A DNA stretch of 64,000 nt, taken from assembly GCF_002886185.1 (NCBI RefSeq), contig NZ_KZ614146.1, positions 935,234-999,233 of the forward strand, in the 5' to 3' direction. Positions 18,072-25,286 of the stretch are shown piece by piece. The translations under genes were made by a program, and so were the position numbers. Source of the DNA: Salipaludibacillus neizhouensis. GTDB taxonomy: Bacteria > Bacillota > Bacilli > Bacillales > Salisediminibacteriaceae. Under the pieces are notes generated by a model. It was not told the origin of the DNA and ran no database searches. It saw only the letters and a program-made list of their open reading frames with translations. Each line of letters begins with the position of its first letter. The first letter of the stretch is position 1.

Positions 18072-18806
18072 ATGAAACGTATTCGTGTTGTTGTCGTGGA
18101 TGATGAGCCATATAGTCGCGATGAGATATTATTTTTACTTGGAAAGTATCAAGAAGTGGAAATCATCGGGGAAGCAGATTCTGGAGAAAAGGCTTTGGGA
18201 GTAATCATGAGAAAGTCTCCGGATGTGGTGTTTATTGATATTGAGATGCCACAAATGTCCGGAATGGAGCTGGCGCATTCACTTAAAAGTATGAAAAAAG
18301 TACCTCTCATTGTTTTTGCTACTGCATATCCCGATTATGCAGCAAAAGCTTTTCGTGTTCAGGCGCTGGATTATATTTTAAAACCATTTGACGAAGAACA
18401 GTTGGAGGAAACAATGCTTCTAATAAAGGATCGGCTCATTGTTAAGGAAACGCCTAATGAAAAAATTGTTGTTAGTAGTGCAAGGTTAGCGGTAGAGGAC
18501 GAAGGGAAAATTGTATACTTGTCCCCTAACGAGATAACGTATTTATTTCGTGAAGAAAGAGAGACAATGATACGAACAACAGACTCACAATACAGCATGA
18601 AAATGCCGCTTAAAGATATAGAGATGAAATTGAAAAATCATCCATTTTTTCGAACTCATAAAAGTTATTTGGTTAATATAGATAGAATTGAAGAACTCAT
18701 TCCTTGGTTCAATGGAGCATATCAAGTAAAAGTAGAAGGTAGTACTGAAGAAATACCAGTAAGCAGAAATTATGTCAAAGCTTTACGTGAGAGATTGGAG
18801 CTCTAG
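18072..18806 (+). CDS. LytT/LytR response regulator (REC-LytTR)
   Basis: 244 aa partner of the preceding kinase. REC domain with VVVDDEPYSRDE and phospho-acceptor Asp in DVVFIDIEMPQMSG (about residue 54), conserved Thr/Lys in FATAYPDYAAKAF and YILKPFDEEQ; C-terminal LytTR DNA-binding domain (about 135-244) with YLSPNEITYLF, FFRTHKSYLVNIDRI and NGAYQVKVEG...IPVSRNYVKALRERL. LytTR domains bind tandem sites about 21 bp apart; such a pair sits upstream of cstA at 18864-18895. Confidence 0.88.
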   Translation: MKRIRVVVVDDEPYSRDEILFLLGKYQEVEIIGEADSGEKALGVIMRKSPDVVFIDIEMPQMSGMELAHSLKSMKKVPLIVFATAYPDYAAKAFRVQALDYILKPFDEEQLEETMLLIKDRLIVKETPNEKIVVSSARLAVEDEGKIVYLSPNEITYLFREERETMIRTTDSQYSMKMPLKDIEMKLKNHPFFRTHKSYLVNIDRIEELIPWFNGAYQVKVEGSTEEIPVSRNYVKALRERLEL

Positions 18807-18863
18807 GTAATGAATCATTAAAACCCTTAGAACAGGAAGATGGCTTCAATTAGTCATCTTTGC

Positions 18864-18895
18864 TACACGTAAAACCGAATAACATACACGTTAAG
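18864..18895 (+). promoter_or_regulatory. Tandem direct repeat, probable LytTR operator for cstA
   Basis: TACACGT at 18864-18870 and 18885-18891, the second extended as TACACGTTAAG. The 21 bp start-to-start spacing (two helical turns) is that of LytTR-type tandem sites, and CACGTTAAG fits the loose consensus [TA][AC][CA]GTTN[AG][TG] at 8 of 9 positions. The first copy has GTA in place of GTT. Confidence 0.5.
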
Positions 18896-19002
18896 TACCT
18901 CTATTAACATCTCGTCACAAAACAGACACATTTGTTTATTGATGGTGATAAAATGAAAGCGTGTTCAACCGTGACTATATAAAAGAAAGAGGTGCTTTTA
19001 AC

Positions 19003-20445
19003 ATGATTACATTTTTAGTTTGTATTGCAATTTTAATTATTGGTTATTTCACTTACGGAAAATTGATTGAGCGGATCTTTGGAGTTAATGAGGCAAGACA
19101 AACCCCTGCATATAGTCAAAAAGATGGGGTGGATTATATTCCAATGGGAACGAATCGTAACTCAATGATACAGTTACTGAATATCGCTGGCGTAGGACCT
19201 ATATTCGGTCCGATCATGGGAGCTCTTTACGGACCAGTAGCTTTTATCTGGATTGTTGCTGGATCAATCTTTGCTGGCGCAGTTCATGATTATCTGACAG
19301 GGATGATTTCCATTCGTAACCATGGGGCGCATTTACCACAGCTTGCCGGTAAGTTCCTTGGCAATTCTATGAAGCATATCGTCAATGTAATTGCAGTGCT
19401 TCTTCTGTTGTTGGTAGGAACCGTCTTCGTCACTGCACCTGCTGGACTATTATTTAATCTATTGGATGGTTGGGTAGCACTAGGTGTCATAACCGGAGTA
19501 ATTTTTGCTTACTATATTTTAGCAACTCTTCTTCCAGTCGATAAAATTATCGGCAGAGTATATCCAATTCTAGGAGCATTATTAGTAATCAGTGCTATTG
19601 GTATTGGTGGAATGTTACTATTTACCGGAGCGGCAATTCCTGAAATAACGCTTGAGAACATGCATCCTGGTGGCGCAGCAATCTTTCCATTATTAATGAT
19701 AACTATTGCATGTGGAGCTATTTCCGGATTTCATGCAACACAATCACCGATTATCTCCAGGACCATGGAGTCAGAAAAAAATGGACGTAAAATCTTTTAT
19801 GGCATGATGATTGTTGAAGGTATTATTGCAATGATCTGGGCAGCTGCTGCGATGAGTATATTCTACGGTACAGATTTAAGTGATTTAATTGCTTCTGGTG
19901 GAGCTGGTCTTGTTGTCAGTGAAGTTGCATTTACATTACTAGGTGCGGTTGGTGGAACATTAGCTGTTTTGGGTGTCATTGTACTTCCAATTACTTCTGG
20001 TGACACAGCATTCCGTTCAGCTCGAATGATAATTGCCGACTATATTAAAGTCCCTCAATTAAAAATGATGAACCGTTTATGGATCGCATTACCGCTATTC
20101 GTTGTCTCTTTCGCATTGACAAACATGGACTTCACTCTTTTATGGAGATACTTTGGAGTAACGAATGCGGCGATAAGTGCTATTGCATTATTTGTAGGGG
20201 CAATGTATTTAGCCATTCAAATGAAGTTTCACTGGGTTGCAACCATCCCTGCTATTTTCATGACAATGGTTTCCTTTACATTTATCTTTAGTGCACCGAT
20301 TGGTTTCGGGCTCCCAATGACAACATCTTACATGTTAGCTGGGATAAGTACAGGGATTGTAGTAGCTTTGTTTGCTTATAAAGTGAAACTTAATCGAGAG
20401 ATTGAAAACTTTAAAATTGATGAGGACGTAACAAAGATAGCTTAA
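19003..20445 (+). CDS. CstA-family carbon starvation / pyruvate or peptide transporter (short form)
   Basis: 480 aa polytopic protein with about 12-13 helices; GVDYIPMGTNRNSMIQLLNIAGVGPIFGPIMGALYGP and GAVHDYLTGMISIRNHGAHLPQLAGKFLG are the CstA N-terminal signature, and GFHATQSPIISRTMESEKNGRKIFYGMM plus TSGDTAFRSARMIIADYI the central one. It is the shorter class (about 480 rather than 700 aa) typical of Firmicutes. CstA/BtsT proteins are proton-coupled pyruvate importers, and some have been linked to peptide uptake. ATG 19003 is preferred; an in-frame start at 18961 lacks a good ribosome site. Placement behind LytST parallels the E. coli BtsSR-BtsT system. Confidence 0.85.
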   Translation: MITFLVCIAILIIGYFTYGKLIERIFGVNEARQTPAYSQKDGVDYIPMGTNRNSMIQLLNIAGVGPIFGPIMGALYGPVAFIWIVAGSIFAGAVHDYLTGMISIRNHGAHLPQLAGKFLGNSMKHIVNVIAVLLLLLVGTVFVTAPAGLLFNLLDGWVALGVITGVIFAYYILATLLPVDKIIGRVYPILGALLVISAIGIGGMLLFTGAAIPEITLENMHPGGAAIFPLLMITIACGAISGFHATQSPIISRTMESEKNGRKIFYGMMIVEGIIAMIWAAAAMSIFYGTDLSDLIASGGAGLVVSEVAFTLLGAVGGTLAVLGVIVLPITSGDTAFRSARMIIADYIKVPQLKMMNRLWIALPLFVVSFALTNMDFTLLWRYFGVTNAAISAIALFVGAMYLAIQMKFHWVATIPAIFMTMVSFTFIFSAPIGFGLPMTTSYMLAGISTGIVVALFAYKVKLNREIENFKIDEDVTKIA

Positions 20446-20474
20446 ATAGAAAGAAATACTATTGTATTGCTTGT

Positions 20475-20514
20475 AAAAAGCTGATTCTCACTGACAAGTG
20501 AGAATCAGCTTTTT
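20475..20514 (+). terminator. Strong intrinsic terminator after cstA
   Basis: Perfect 18 bp stem (20475-20492 / 20497-20514) with a GACA tetraloop; arms begin AAAAAGCTGATTC and end GAATCAGCTTTTT. Confidence 0.95.
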
Positions 20515-20602
20515 AAATTGTGATATATATACTAATGCATACTAAATGCCATCTCTACAAATAATATTCCTAAGTATATTTTTCAGAGAGGGGATATGGA
20601 GC

Positions 20603-21673
20603 ATGAATTCAGAACAGGGTGGAAACAGTACTGAGGAGAAAATGAAGGAGCATCAGCAGCATAAATCTTTGGTTGCTTCGGAATTAGGTGATTTATTTGC
20701 TAATTACATAGGCGATTCGTTATTTTGTTGCGTGTATGAACATCACCTCGAAGTAGTTGAAGACAGCGAAGTGAAAGAATTTTTAACCATTGCACTAAAA
20801 AATAGCAAAAAACATTTAGAGTCGATAAAAGAAATTTATAGTAAAGAAAATATACCACTGCCAGTCGGTTTCGGAGAGCAAGATATCCGAAGAAAGGTAC
20901 CTCGTTTATTTAGTGACTTATTTATGGTGTTTTATGTTACAGAAATGGGAAGAGAAGCGTTAATAACCTATGGAAGTGCTTTGTCTACTTCGTTTAGACA
21001 GGACGTTATTAGTCATTTTGAAATGTGTATAAAAGATTCCATAGAAATTTATAAACAAGGTCAATTCTTGTTACTTTCGAAGGGAATGAATATTTCTCCA
21101 GCTGCAATTCCTTATCCAAAAAAAGTTGACTTCGTGGAAAAGGAATCTTTTATCTCTGCTATTGCTGGCAAGAATAGAGCCTTAACTGCAATGGAAATTA
21201 AACAACTACAAATTAATCTTAATACAAATACATTAGGTAAGTCATTAATGGTGGCATTTAGTCAAATTGCAGAATCAGAAGAATTAAGAAAATATTTTCA
21301 TGAAGGTTCGAAATTAGCTGAGAAGCAGATTATTGAATTAAGCAAAACATTTCAGGACGATAGCTTACCTTCGCCAAAATTAATGGATGCCCATATTACT
21401 GACTCTACGATTTCCCCTTTCTCAGACAAATTATTGCTGTTTCACACTGTCCTAGCCAACGGGAGTGCCATACAAAATTATGGACTGGCAGTGTCTACAA
21501 TATTAAGACATGACATTCATCTTCAGTTCGCAGGCCTTACAGTGGGAATCGCAAAATACGTAAATGATGGAACAAAACTCATGATAAAAAAAGGGTGGTT
21601 GGAAGAGCCCCCTACATCCGCTGATCGAGACAAACTTTCAAAAATGTCACATGGAAATCAACCTGTCGAGTAA
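20603..21673 (+). CDS. DUF3231 protein (two-repeat, ferritin-like helical)
   Basis: 356 aa, all-helical, made of two DUF3231 repeats (about 20-180 and 190-345), each ending in a Y-G-x-A-x-STxxRxD motif (ITYGSALSTSFRQDVISHF; QNYGLAVSTILRHDIHLQF). DUF3231 proteins are common in spore formers, have no established function, and often come in clusters, as here. Start at ATG 20603 (GAGAGGGGATATGGAGC upstream); the ORF is open further upstream without support. Overlaps the next gene by 23 bp. Confidence 0.8.
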   Translation: MNSEQGGNSTEEKMKEHQQHKSLVASELGDLFANYIGDSLFCCVYEHHLEVVEDSEVKEFLTIALKNSKKHLESIKEIYSKENIPLPVGFGEQDIRRKVPRLFSDLFMVFYVTEMGREALITYGSALSTSFRQDVISHFEMCIKDSIEIYKQGQFLLLSKGMNISPAAIPYPKKVDFVEKESFISAIAGKNRALTAMEIKQLQINLNTNTLGKSLMVAFSQIAESEELRKYFHEGSKLAEKQIIELSKTFQDDSLPSPKLMDAHITDSTISPFSDKLLLFHTVLANGSAIQNYGLAVSTILRHDIHLQFAGLTVGIAKYVNDGTKLMIKKGWLEEPPTSADRDKLSKMSHGNQPVE

Positions 21674-22148
21674 TTGGTTGGGTAACGTGAAAAGAAAGCC
21701 GAAAAAACATGAGGTTTTAATGTGGAGCATAGCATTACCGGGTTTTGGTCAGATTCTAAATAAACAAGTCTTAAAAGGGATTGTTTTGATAATTTTAGAG
21801 TTTTTAGTGAATGTTCAAAGTAATTTTAACTTAGGGATTATGTATTCTTTTAGGGGTGAAATAAGTGCTGCCTCCGAGGTGCTCAATTATCAATGGCTTA
21901 TGTTCTATCCCTGTTTGTATATGTTTGCCATTTGGGATGCCTATCAGGATGCTGATGGAGAGGTATCTGATTTAGCTTATCTGCCATTCGTTTTTGGTGC
22001 ATTTTTTATTACAATCGGATTGATGTATTCCAGCAAGATAGTTTTATTCGGAATACTGTTAGGACCTGTTTTTTTACCGATGCTCTTTTTAATTCCCGGA
22101 TTACTCATAGGATATATTGTTAGAAAGATTGTAGTGATGGTTACTTAG
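21651..22148 (+). CDS. Small polytopic membrane protein of unknown function
   Basis: 165 aa with about four membrane helices; WSIALPGFGQILNKQVLKGIVLIILEF resembles the PGxGQxxxxxxxKG helix-hairpin entry seen in several small prokaryotic membrane-protein families. The N-terminus is uncertain: ATG 21651 overlaps the DUF3231 gene, and GTG 21687 (13 bp beyond its stop) would also work. It sits between two DUF3231 genes, so it probably belongs to the same unit. Confidence 0.6.
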   Translation: MEINLSSNWLGNVKRKPKKHEVLMWSIALPGFGQILNKQVLKGIVLIILEFLVNVQSNFNLGIMYSFRGEISAASEVLNYQWLMFYPCLYMFAIWDAYQDADGEVSDLAYLPFVFGAFFITIGLMYSSKIVLFGILLGPVFLPMLFLIPGLLIGYIVRKIVVMVT

Positions 22149-22162
22149 CGAGGAGTGAAAAG

Positions 22163-23132
22163 ATGAATGAACTAACAGCGGATGAGACCTCCAATTTATT
22201 TATGACCTATATGACGAATTCAATGGCATCGAATGTAACTGCAGATCTGTTAAAAAAAGAAGACGAACCGTGGGTAAAACAGATGCTCGATTTCGTATTA
22301 AAGCTTGCAAATTATTAAGTATACGGAGCAGAAAAGTTTTTGTTAGATGACGGTCAAACCTTGCCAGAACCTTTTACTAAAAAAGATATCGTGCTTAAAA
22401 ATAAAAGATATTATTCCACTAACTTTGTTGTGTTACTTAAGTTTAGTTTAGCGCAAGACGCACTAAATGTGCTAGGTTTAGCGCTCTCTACAAGTATAAG
22501 GCCCGAAGTTCGGGAATTTTACAAGACATGTTTAACTAAAACTGCAGATCTAGTAGATATGTGTCTAAAATTAAAAGTGAAACTTGGATTACATCAGCCT
22601 TTGATCTATCTTCCGGAAAATCAAAAAGTAGATAAAATCAACAAGCAGGAGTTTCTAGGTAATTTCTTTGGGAGAAATCGTAATTTAACTACTTCAGAAG
22701 TACTGCAACTTACTAACAATTATCGGGCAATAGAAGTGACCCGCGAGGTATGTCGATCATTTTCCCGGTCAATGAATACGGAACTTAAAGCACATTATGA
22801 ACGAGGCATAGAAATGTGTAAAGACCATTTAGAGAGTATTAAATCAAAGCTAGACAAAGATGAATTGCCTCAGCTACCAACTTGGGAATCAGAAATCGAT
22901 ACGGAAGGAGGGGCACCATTTTCAGAGCAAGTTGATGCTATTCAAAACAGCAAATTTAATGAGTGCTGCTGCGGGCCGTTACGGAGTCTCTGCTTCTTCC
23001 ATATTCCGTAAAGATTTAGGAGCTCTGTTTCTTAAGCTAATGGGAGGCATACTGGTTTATTCGGAAGATACAAGTAACTTACTCATTAAACATCATATGT
23101 GGGATCACCCACCATTACTAGAGAAAAAGTAG
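22163..23132 (+). pseudogene. Second DUF3231 gene, broken by a nonsense codon and a frameshift
   Basis: Starts well (AGGAGTGAAAAG-ATG at 22163, MNELTADETSNLFMTYMTNS) but hits TAA at 22316-22318 (codon 52); the same frame continues with VYGAEKFLLDDGQTLPEPF and the ALSTSIRPEVREFY motif. A +1 frameshift near 22925-22932 then moves the ending (LMLFKTANLMSAAAGRYGVS, FRKDLGALFLKLMGGILVY) into another frame, as shown by alignment to the intact neighbour (PFSDKLLLFHT). Two independent lesions make loss of function more likely than a single sequencing error. Confidence 0.8.
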
Positions 23133-23256
23133 AGTGGATGGAAAAGTCGGCTAATAATTAGTCGGCTTTTTATATTCCAGGTGACAGGCGTTTTTAATTA
23201 ATATAAAGGGGAAAACCAGGAGTACTAGTTAACATCTCTTAGTTTAAGGAGGGATA

Positions 23257-23842
23257 ATGATGTCATTAATTACGCTTGTCGCAACAAAAGAACTCATCTC
23301 TATCATGAGTGATGGAAGGTTATGTGAAGGAGACAAAGTCTACCAAGAGGATTTCAAAAAAATAGCGATGATATCAGATAACATTGTTTTAGGTGCAACT
23401 GGAAATCATGAGGAAGCTAAATCCCTCTTAGCTAATTGCTGCTGAATGGCTGGAAAGTTCAGAAGATGATATCGACAGCTTTGTGAACGTGACACGAGAA
23501 AAGGTATTGAAAATCAAGCCAAAAAACCACCGGACTAATATTACTCTCCATGTCGTCGTAGGAGCAGTTAATCGTGATAATGATATTATTTACTATTATT
23601 TTACCAATGACAAAAAATATAAATTAGAAAAGTGCTTACCTAAGATCCATGATCCTCACCCGGTGTGTTTTTCGTTAGGGAAAAGAGAGGCAGTTGATAA
23701 ACTGAAAAAGAGAATCTATAAAGAAATGACTCTAGAAGACGTAATTAACGTCCAGTCAAAAATTAATACAGAAATTTCTCATTTGGATAAGACAGTAAAT
23801 ACTACGACATTTCATGAGGCAATTTCTCTCACTAATTATTAG
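23257..23842 (+). pseudogene. Ntn-hydrolase / proteasome-like protein gene with a frameshift
   Basis: ATG 23257 behind AAGGAGGGATA gives MMSLITLVATKELISIMSDG and KKIAMISDNIVLGATGNHEEAKSLLA, the strand pattern of HslV/proteasome-like Ntn-hydrolase folds (SDGR loop). One extra base near 23433 shifts the frame: the downstream frame resumes IAAEWLESSEDDIDSFVNVT and KPKNHRTNITLHVVVGAVNR and runs to 23842. Intact length would be about 194 aa. The family assignment is tentative; the frameshift is clear. Confidence 0.6.
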
Positions 23843-24030
23843 ACAGAAACAATAGATAGATAATCATGCATACATGAACGGGGACTTACATCTAGTAGTT
23901 CTGCTCATGGATTATTAATGAGGGAGATAAGCAAATGAAATTAAAATCTCTCTGTGACTAAACTAGACATTTTTCATGGCAGGAAGAATATAATCTATCA
24001 TAGAAAGGTGTTAAAAAGGAGTGGTGTCGT

Positions 24031-24678
24031 ATGACAAGAAAAATAGCAGAGTCTTCCGAAGAAATGATGGAGATTCTAGAGAATGATTTTCTGTCGGTTA
24101 AATATAGTTTCAGGGAGTTCGAATTTCAAGAAGTTGCTCCATTATCATGGATCGTAACAGGGGAAGAAGGTAGAATTTATTTATCTTTTGACAAAAGAAT
24201 AAGAGGACTGAATGTTAAGAGAGATACAAAACATATTCATGATGATTTTATTGTTCCTAGTTATGCATCCAATTTAGAAGACAAGTATTGGCAATATGAC
24301 TTACATTATTTCATTGGTGAAGCATTTAAGGTAACAAACTTTATGCCTGAAAGAGAGTTATGTAAAGATGAAATGAGAAGATTTTTTCAAGTGTCAGAAA
24401 GATACTTAAGACTTATAAACAAACCTTCGAGAGAATTGCTGGCTAGCATTAATCGTCATAATGCCAGTGCCGGAACATTGGCAGGACTGTTACATTCTCA
24501 TGTGAAGTATAGCCTTCGGGAGATCACAGGTGAAAAAGAAGTTCTGTTTGAAAGTATTGCTTTGCTGAAAGAATTTGATGCCATTGAAGCAGGAAGAGAT
24601 TATGATAGAAAGAAATTTACTTTGATGTTAGACGGTTGTGAGCGGATAATATCGCAACATAAAATGTATATTCATTAA
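24031..24678 (+). CDS. Hypothetical protein, 215 aa
   Basis: Soluble, no signal peptide or membrane span. An N-terminal beta-rich region (SVKYSFREFEFQEVAPLSWIVTGEEGRIYLSF, HIHDDFIVPSYASN) is followed by a mostly helical C-terminal half (ERELCKDEMRRFFQVSERYLRLINK, HNASAGTLAGLLHSHVKYSL). I do not recognise the family. Good ribosome site (AAGGAGTGGTGTCGT-ATG) and its own terminator. The His-rich segment HNASAGTLAGLLHSH might be functional but I cannot assign it. Confidence 0.6.
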   Translation: MTRKIAESSEEMMEILENDFLSVKYSFREFEFQEVAPLSWIVTGEEGRIYLSFDKRIRGLNVKRDTKHIHDDFIVPSYASNLEDKYWQYDLHYFIGEAFKVTNFMPERELCKDEMRRFFQVSERYLRLINKPSRELLASINRHNASAGTLAGLLHSHVKYSLREITGEKEVLFESIALLKEFDAIEAGRDYDRKKFTLMLDGCERIISQHKMYIH

Positions 24679-24686
24679 ATTTTATT

Positions 24687-24726
24687 AAAGAGCCTAGTCC
24701 ATAGTTATAAAACTAGGTTCTTTTTT
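24687..24726 (+). terminator. Intrinsic terminator
   Basis: Stem GAGCCTAGT / ACTAGGTTC (outer AAA/TTT pairs extend it) followed by TTTTTT. Confidence 0.8.
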
Positions 24727-24739
24727 GACATAAGAAAGA

Positions 24740-24862
24740 TGACAGCCAACTTTTCAGCAGACGTATCATTCGAGTAGCACCTACACGAAATTCATACGTG
24801 CTACTCGGAGTGGTGAAAGCCCGCGCTGCATTTAACAAAAGACGGCTATGCCGTTTTTCTTA
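24740..24862 (+). repeat. Copy 2 of the dispersed terminator repeat
   Basis: Begins TGACAGCCAACTTT, contains a 10 bp hairpin CGAGTAGCAC (24771-24780) / GTGCTACTCG (24798-24807), then GCGCTGCATTTAACAAAA and the terminal hairpin GACGGC-TAT-GCCGTTTTT, ending TTCTTA. The last three bases are the stop codon of the minus-strand SASP gene, so the element is inserted exactly at that gene's 3' end. Confidence 0.8.
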
Positions 24863-25036
24863 TTGATCATTTTTTGTTGCCTGTTGGGACTCACTAACAA
24901 GTCGTTTTGTCATGTCTTCTGTTGCTTGTGAAGAATCTCCACTTGGGTCTACTCCTAATTCCTCAGCAATTTCATACTTCATTTTATCTAGAGCTTTTTC
25001 AATTCCAGGTACTAAGAGTTTGTTACTTTCAACCAT
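24860..25036 (-). CDS. Small acid-soluble spore protein, alpha/beta type
   Basis: 58 aa DNA-binding protein of the spore core that saturates DNA and gives UV and heat resistance. NKLLVPGIEKALDKMKYEIAEELGV contains the germination protease (GPR) cleavage region (E-I-A-x-E-x-G-V), and the second conserved block is MTKRLVSESQQ. It is somewhat divergent: EELGV in place of EFGV and SE where SspA-type proteins have SFA or MAE. Start at ATG 25036, 9 bp after AAAGGAG, in preference to TTG/ATG at 25045/25042. Expected to be transcribed by sigma G late in sporulation. Confidence 0.88.
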   Translation of the reverse strand: MVESNKLLVPGIEKALDKMKYEIAEELGVDPSGDSSQATEDMTKRLVSESQQATKNDQ

Positions 25037-25176
25037 GTTCATCAACTCCTTTTCTTTATTTCTCTTATTATGTCTAGTTATTACATTTTTATCAGGAATA
25101 CAAATGTAATCTTAGACGCTAAAACTAAAATTGATTGTCTTTATCGATAAGAATTTATTTTTTATAAGCAAAATAC

Positions 25177-25205
25177 TTGAAAGTCAAAATAGGTCAAAGT
25201 ATACT
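25177..25205 (+). promoter_or_regulatory. Sigma-A promoter of clpE
   Basis: -35 TTGAAA at 25177-25182 and -10 TATACT at 25200-25205, spacer 17 bp. CtsR box 1 fills the spacer. Confidence 0.75.
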
Positions 25206-25239
25206 AGAAATATGTTAGTCAAAGATAGTCAAAGTCAAA
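25182..25239 (+). promoter_or_regulatory. Two CtsR operators upstream of clpE
   Basis: Box 1: AGTCAAA-ATA-GGTCAAA at 25182-25198. Box 2: AGTCAAA-GAT-AGTCAAA at 25217-25233, followed by another GTCAAA. The CtsR consensus is RGTCAAA-NAN-RGTCAAA; box 2 is exact and box 1 has one mismatch. Their positions inside and just downstream of the promoter give clear class III heat-shock repression, relieved on heat or protein stress. Confidence 0.92.
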
Positions 25240-25286
25240 TTAAATATAACAATAAAATTCCACATAAATCAGGGAGGTAGAAATAT

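Noticed and set aside
23940-23962. Short ORF after GAGGGAGATAAGCAA (ATG AAA TTA AAA ...)
   Set aside because: Only seven codons; no evidence of a real product.
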